From positions 4,393,001 to 4,457,000 of the forward strand of contig NZ_CP073721.1 in NCBI RefSeq assembly GCF_025264685.1: a DNA stretch of 64,000 bases. The letters run 5' to 3'. The notes beneath the pieces are model-generated. The model ran no database searches. It saw nothing but the letters and a program-made list of their open reading frames with translations, and was not told the DNA's origin. Below, piece by piece: positions 60,502-64,000 of the stretch. Each line of letters begins with the position of its first letter. The first letter of the stretch is position 1. The position numbers were made by a program, and so were the translations under genes. The DNA is from Dactylosporangium roseum (GTDB lineage Bacteria; Actinomycetota; Actinomycetes; Mycobacteriales; Micromonosporaceae).

Positions 60502-61371
60502 TCAGCCCGCACCGATGACACCGAGCAGCCAGGTGGCGGGTTCCAGCGCCGAGAATGCATAGGCCGCTGTCACGAGTAGCAGCAGACATGCGGTCAGGGC
60601 CGTGATGACACCGAGCGTACTGTGCATGAATCTGACGCGGGTGGCGCTCGGGTCGGCGGCGATACGCCGCTTCCAGAAAAGGACGCTCGCCAGGACGGTT
60701 GCCACCATCAGCGCGGCGGAAATCGCCACCATGACCCAGAAGTATCGCTCGACCTCACTGAGCAGTACCGTCAGCGCAGGGGAACCGGCGTGCGGGCCGG
60801 CCGATACCGTCAGCCCTTCGCGCATCTCACTCAAAACCTGCGCAAGGTTTCCGTCGGCGGTTCTACCGGATAGCAGCCCAAGCAACGCGACCAGCGGTAC
60901 GGCTGTCGCCTGGATGTTCAACATCAACACTCCCGTGGCGGCAACCGTCGACACCGTTGCGGCGATGGCAACCGCTGCGTACCAGGCCTGGGTACGCAGG
61001 TATCTCTGCCACAGCGCGGTGGCGAGCAGGGCGAAGACAATGACCGACAACGAGCTGATTGCCACCTTGATCGCATGCCATTGGAACCAGTAGTCGACCA
61101 GCGTCGTCAGGCGGGCGGGGAACGCCGGAGTTCCGCTTCGCCAATACTCGACGAGAGCACGCCCGAGGGCGTCGTGCAGTTTCGCGTCACTGTAAGCCCC
61201 GAAGGTTGGCCTCAGGAGGACCCTGGGAGCGAGCTCGAATGCTGCCACCAAGGCTGCACCGGCCGCCAGCAGCAACCCGATCGCAGACCTCGAATGCAGT
61301 CGAACAGTTCTGCGGTCGGAACCTGGTGTTGGTTCGGCGGCACCAGTTGTCGTGATCGGTCGAAATCGCAT
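60502..61371 (-). CDS. Multi-pass membrane protein of the imported two-component operon (289 aa)
   Basis: About five hydrophobic helices (residues ~30-50, 105-125, 130-155, 215-238, 255-280) with a soluble loop between the first and second (FGAYSDAKLHDALGRALVEYWR) and between the third and fourth. No family recognised. First gene of the operon, 33 nt before the kinase gene. It could be the sensed target or an accessory sensor. Codon use is clearly less GC-rich than the rest of the window. Confidence 0.7.
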   Translation of the reverse strand: MRFRPITTTGAAEPTPGSDRRTVRLHSRSAIGLLLAAGAALVAAFELAPRVLLRPTFGAYSDAKLHDALGRALVEYWRSGTPAFPARLTTLVDYWFQWHAIKVAISSLSVIVFALLATALWQRYLRTQAWYAAVAIAATVSTVAATGVLMLNIQATAVPLVALLGLLSGRTADGNLAQVLSEMREGLTVSAGPHAGSPALTVLLSEVERYFWVMVAISAALMVATVLASVLFWKRRIAADPSATRVRFMHSTLGVITALTACLLLLVTAAYAFSALEPATWLLGVIGAG

Positions 61372-61549
61372 GGGACGACGGTAGAGAAGGGCCGCTCGGA
61401 GCGCGATGGCACATGAGCTACCACAACCGGATGAGGCTGCGCTACCTGTGCGGTATAGCTAGCTCTACCCCACTGCGCGTTTAGATGTGTGTCGCACAGC
61501 GTGTCCGACGGCCGGGACACACCAGGCCGAAGCCCTACGCAAAACCGCA

Positions 61550-61703
61550 TATCGGCGATCCAGTCCCACCCGCGCCGGTCGCCGAGCAGGACGCTGCCGC
61601 CGGCCATCACGTGCGCGTCGACGTGCTCACCGCGCTCGCCCGGCCCGAATAGGTACTTCGCGGCGTGGCCGAAGTCGCTGCCCTTGCGGATGACCGCGAT
61701 CAC
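61550..61703 (-). pseudogene. Relaxase (MOB) N-terminal fragment
   Basis: A GTG at 61703 opens VIAVIRKGSDFGHAAKYLFGPGERGEHVDAHVMAG, the typical N-terminus of actinobacterial relaxases (KGxxxxxxxxYLFGPGxxxEHxxPHxVA). Homology fades after GWDWIADM (about 61550); the remaining frame into the membrane-protein promoter region looks random. The missing middle and the rest of the gene are represented only by the piece at 58373-58585. Confidence 0.65.
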
Positions 61704-61905
61704 CGGCGCCCGGGCCCGTGCCGTGGCCGCCGCGATCGCCGCCCTGATCTCCACGACCGCCTCCCGTACCTGGTCGTAGACCTCGCTGGCCTCCCGTCGC
61801 ACGTTCGCCGTACCGGCCCGCCGCGTACCACCTGGTCGAGCACCTCCCGCCCCGCGGTGCTCGCCGGCCGGCGGCAACCGCCGCAACGGTACCGATTCCC
61901 CAGGC
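61700..61905 (-). pseudogene. Frameshifted remnant upstream of the relaxase (MobC-like position)
   Basis: One minus-strand frame reads LTSLGNRYRCGGCRRPASTAG and REVLDQVVRGG, and after a frame change another continues with RREASEVYDQVREAVVEIRAAIAAA, running into the relaxase start. The helical tail and its position immediately before a relaxase suggest a relaxosome (MobC-type) accessory gene broken by a frameshift. The family call is tentative. Confidence 0.35.
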
Positions 61906-62185
61906 TGGTCAGTCCGTCGGCCGCAACGCTCCTGTTAGCCCGTCCAGCCGCCCCACCGCGCGGCCTTCGGGTATCGGACCGCCGACCAAGACCAAGATCA
62001 CTGGCTAGGCTCGCCCCACGTACCCCGCTCGTCGATGCCACCTCGGACAGCGCCCACAACGCATCCGAAAAGTAGGTCCGGACTCCGAAGCGTTCGAGCG
62101 GACAGGACAGTCCGGTCGGCTCGACGTCGCGTCGGTGGACGGCGGGATACTCGGCCCGATAGATATGTCCCGCGCCGGCACGTGT
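61904..62185. other. Intergenic region at the right edge of the degraded mobile element
   Basis: No complete gene is seen. It contains the right copy of the att-like repeat (62063-62081) and the promoter region of the GlsB-like gene. Confidence 0.4.
62063..62081. repeat. att-like direct repeat, right copy
   Basis: ATCCGAAAAGTAGGTCCGG, differing at one base from 58316-58334. Both copies are in the same orientation, 3.75 kb apart. Confidence 0.4.
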
Positions 62186-62217
62186 ACCTTCCCTTCGACC
62201 TCAGTCGAAGGGAAGGT
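62186..62217 (+). promoter_or_regulatory. Perfect hairpin masking the Shine-Dalgarno region of the GlsB-like gene
   Basis: Arms 62186-62199 and 62204-62217 (ACCTTCCCTTCGAC and its complement) form a 14-bp perfect stem with a CTCA loop. The right arm contains the AAGG of the only plausible ribosome site (GAAGGTGAG) 11-15 nt before ATG 62229. Folding would hide the site, so a translational switch or RNA-protein control is possible. No T-tract follows, so a simple terminator is less likely. Confidence 0.6.
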
Positions 62218-62228
62218 GAGCGCGGGGC

Positions 62229-62588
62229 ATGCACATCAACGACTTCTTGAGCGCGATGCCGATCGGCCTGCTGATCGGTGTGCTCGGGCGGCTCGTCCTC
62301 CCGGGCCGCCAGTCGATCGGCGTGTTCGTCACGTTCCTCATCGGCGTCGGCGCGGCGCTGCTCGGCACCCTGGTGGCGGAATTGGTCGACCTCGACGACA
62401 CGGCGGTCGTCACGGTGTGGAAGATCCGATGGAGCTGGTGGGAGCTGGGGATCCAGGTGCTGTTCGCGGCGATCGGCATCGGCCTGGCCAACATGCTGAC
62501 CTACACGAAGCTGGCCTCGAACGCCGGCCGCCCGCGCCGCCGCCCCGCCCGCAAGCGCCGCACGAAGGCGTCCACCGGCGAGGACTGA
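62229..62588 (+). CDS. GlsB/YeaQ/YmgE-like small membrane protein (119 aa)
   Basis: Three hydrophobic segments (about 10-28, 31-51, 73-92) and the pattern IGLLIGVLGRLVLPGRQSIGVFVTFLIGVGAALLGTLV resemble the transglycosylase-associated/GlsB family of stress-linked membrane proteins. The last 25 residues are strongly basic (RPRRRPARKRRTK). The gene follows the hairpin at 62186-62217. Confidence 0.75.
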   Translation: MHINDFLSAMPIGLLIGVLGRLVLPGRQSIGVFVTFLIGVGAALLGTLVAELVDLDDTAVVTVWKIRWSWWELGIQVLFAAIGIGLANMLTYTKLASNAGRPRRRPARKRRTKASTGED

Positions 62589-62770
62589 CCAGGACGCCGC
62601 GGTCTCGCCGTCCGGGTCCGGGTCACGGTGGGTTCGGCGGCGCCGATGTCCGGTGCGAGCAGCGACACCCCGGGCGAGCGTCGAACTCCCCGGCGGGAGG
62701 AGTATCCCCCTGTCCAACGCCCGACTCGCGAGGGATGGTGGAAGGCGGGGAGGCGTGGAGGGGGTGCGCC

Positions 62771-63553
62771 ATGCAGCTAGCACGGAATCCGATCGTGGTC
62801 GGCGTGGACGGGTCGACCGCGAGTCTCGGGGCGGTGCGTTGGGCCGCCGACGAGGCCGCCAGACACGGCTGCACGTTGCGGGTCGTGCACGCGATGAGCT
62901 GGGAAGGGCCGGCAGACGGGCAGGGCGTCGTGCTCGACGCCGCGGCGGAGGCCCGCACCTGGCAGCCCGGCATCGAGGTCGAGACGATGACCATCGGCGG
63001 CTCGGCGGCCAGCGTGCTGCAGGACCAGTCGCGAAATGCGTCGCTCATCATCATCGGCGGGCGGGTGCACGAGGGCGGCCTGCTCGACGCGTCGGTGGGG
63101 GCCTACCTGTCGGGGTTCGCCCATTGCCCGGTCCTGGTGGTGAACAACGGCTGGCGATGGGCCGACCCGATGAGCTCCCTCCCGCAGCACGCACCGGTGG
63201 TCGTCGGCGTCGACGGTTCATCGTCGAGCCAGCGGGCCCTCGCGTTCGGCTACGGCGAGGCGGCGGCACGCCACGTGCCGCTCGTCGCCCTGCACGCCGG
63301 GCGGACCCGGCCGCACGAGGCCGTGGCCGCGGAGATGGAGCCGTGGCTGCGCCGCCATCCGGAGGTGGAGACCCGGTTCACCAGCCGGGACGCTCCGGTG
63401 CTCGACGCCTTGACCGAGGCCGCCCGCACGGCGCTGCTCCTGGTCATCGGCGCGCACCGGGTCGGATGGTACGAGCACCCGCACCCGAACCCGGTGACCC
63501 AGCTCATCGTCCACCACGCCGCGTCGCCGGTGCTCGTCACCCGCAGCGTCTGA
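62771..63553 (+). CDS. Tandem universal stress protein (260 aa)
   Basis: Two UspA domains: VVGVDGSTASLGAVRWAADEAARHGCTLRVVHAM...LIIIGGRVHEGGL...CPVLVV and VVVGVDGSSSSQRALAFGYGEAAARHVPLVALHA...LLVIGAHRVGW...SPVLVTRSV. The ATP-binding G-2x-G-9x-G(S/T) motif is degenerate in both (IGGRVHEGG; IGAHRVG), so nucleotide binding is uncertain. Typical of actinobacterial dormancy/stress genes. ATG 62771 fits the domain start. Confidence 0.9.
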   Translation: MQLARNPIVVGVDGSTASLGAVRWAADEAARHGCTLRVVHAMSWEGPADGQGVVLDAAAEARTWQPGIEVETMTIGGSAASVLQDQSRNASLIIIGGRVHEGGLLDASVGAYLSGFAHCPVLVVNNGWRWADPMSSLPQHAPVVVGVDGSSSSQRALAFGYGEAAARHVPLVALHAGRTRPHEAVAAEMEPWLRRHPEVETRFTSRDAPVLDALTEAARTALLLVIGAHRVGWYEHPHPNPVTQLIVHHAASPVLVTRSV

Positions 63554-63570
63554 CCACCGGGCCGCGGGCG

Positions 63571-64000
63571 CTACGAAGCACCGCCCCGCCGCGCGGGCTG
63601 GAACACATCCGCGGCCGCGAGTTCCGTGATCACCGCGTTGAGCTCGTCGACCTGCTCGTCGGTGTTCGCCGCCGTCACCTGCACGCGGAAACCGACCTGG
63701 TCGCGGGGCACACCCGGATACGGGGCCAGGGTGACGAAGAGGCCGCGCGCCCAGAGCAGCTCCGACACCTCGACCAGGTCGCGGTCGACGGCGATCGGCA
63801 GCTCGATGATCGGGGTGTCGTCGGTGTTGGGAGTGAAGACGCCGAGGCCGCGCACGTGGTTGAGCACACGCATCGACATGCGGTAGAGGTCGGCGCGCAG
63901 CTTGTCGCCGCGCTCGGCGTTGACGTCGAAGCCGGCGAGCACCGTCGCCAGCGACGCCGTCGGGGACGGGCCCGAGTAGAGATACGGCGCCGCGGCCACC
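63571..64000 (-). CDS. PLP-dependent alpha-oxoamine synthase-type transferase, C-terminal part (runs off window)
   Basis: Only the C-terminal ~143 residues are inside the window. APYLYSGPSPTASLATVLAGFDVNAERGDKLRADLYR and VELWARGLF-type motifs (SELLWARGLFVTLAPYPGVPRDQVGFRVQVTAANTDEQVDEL) resemble the 7-keto-8-aminopelargonate synthase/serine palmitoyltransferase family of fold-type I PLP enzymes. The Lys-PLP site lies outside. The substrate cannot be judged. Confidence 0.7.
   Translation of the reverse strand, partial: VAAAPYLYSGPSPTASLATVLAGFDVNAERGDKLRADLYRMSMRVLNHVRGLGVFTPNTDDTPIIELPIAVDRDLVEVSELLWARGLFVTLAPYPGVPRDQVGFRVQVTAANTDEQVDELNAVITELAAADVFQPARRGGAS

Overview
The window is very GC-rich (strong G/C third-position bias in almost every gene) and carries actinobacterial hallmarks: SARP and AfsR-type regulators, EgtA, KstR2/IpdAB/FadA6-type genes, a DUF3558-like lipoprotein and an ECF sigma/CU044_5270-type pair. 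The gene set and the intergenic GATC-hairpin repeats fit a Micromonosporaceae-like filamentous actinomycete. That placement is inference. No rRNA, tRNA, CRISPR array or intact insertion sequence was recognised.

Layout. 1-25 kb is a mixed housekeeping and signalling stretch: a partial PP2C phosphatase, an AfsR-like ATPase, a CAP-domain protein, egtA - PRPP synthetase - SARP, a hemerythrin, a lipase, a sulfite-oxidase-like enzyme, a head-to-head pair of broken protease genes (S8 subtilase and CHAT), a TetR/cupin pair, a GGDEF-EAL protein, two coupled histidine kinases opposite a response regulator, a LysM-NlpC/P60 hydrolase, a PLP enzyme of methionine metabolism and a hydrolase lipoprotein. 25-31 kb holds a four-subunit 2-oxoacid:ferredoxin oxidoreductase operon with its own GntR regulator, divergent from an alcohol dehydrogenase and an acyl-CoA ligase. 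A TTGAATATTCAA palindrome lies between the two arms.

31-51 kb is the centre of interest: a catabolic CoA-thioester cluster organised around a KstR2-like TetR regulator (39094-39681). It contains two ANL ligases, a FlK-like thioesterase, three or four SDRs, an enoyl-CoA hydratase, a PaaY-like hexapeptide protein, a single-chain shortened IpdA-IpdB, two thiolases (one FadA6-like) and a complete Liv-type ABC importer. Six operators built on CAAGCGCTTG sit directly against TAnnnT -10 boxes and account for nine promoters, so the cluster can be read as one regulon. The pieces recall the steroid C/D-ring (HIP) pathway. However, IpdAB has lost an internal segment, a ligase is reduced to a 29-codon remnant, and no acyl-CoA dehydrogenase or IpdC is present. 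Re-purposing or decay of that pathway should therefore be considered.

51-64 kb holds an SF1 helicase, small envelope genes, an ECF sigma factor with its partner, a DsrE-like protein and a PAS histidine kinase. Next comes a 3.8-kb scar of a mobilizable element: relaxase N- and C-terminal fragments separated by a membrane protein/LiaS-like kinase/NarL regulator operon and bounded by a 19-bp near-perfect direct repeat. It is followed by a GlsB-like membrane protein behind a Shine-Dalgarno-masking hairpin, a tandem universal stress protein and a partial PLP transferase. Two families of intergenic hairpins (three and two copies) with compensatory stem changes are spread over the window.
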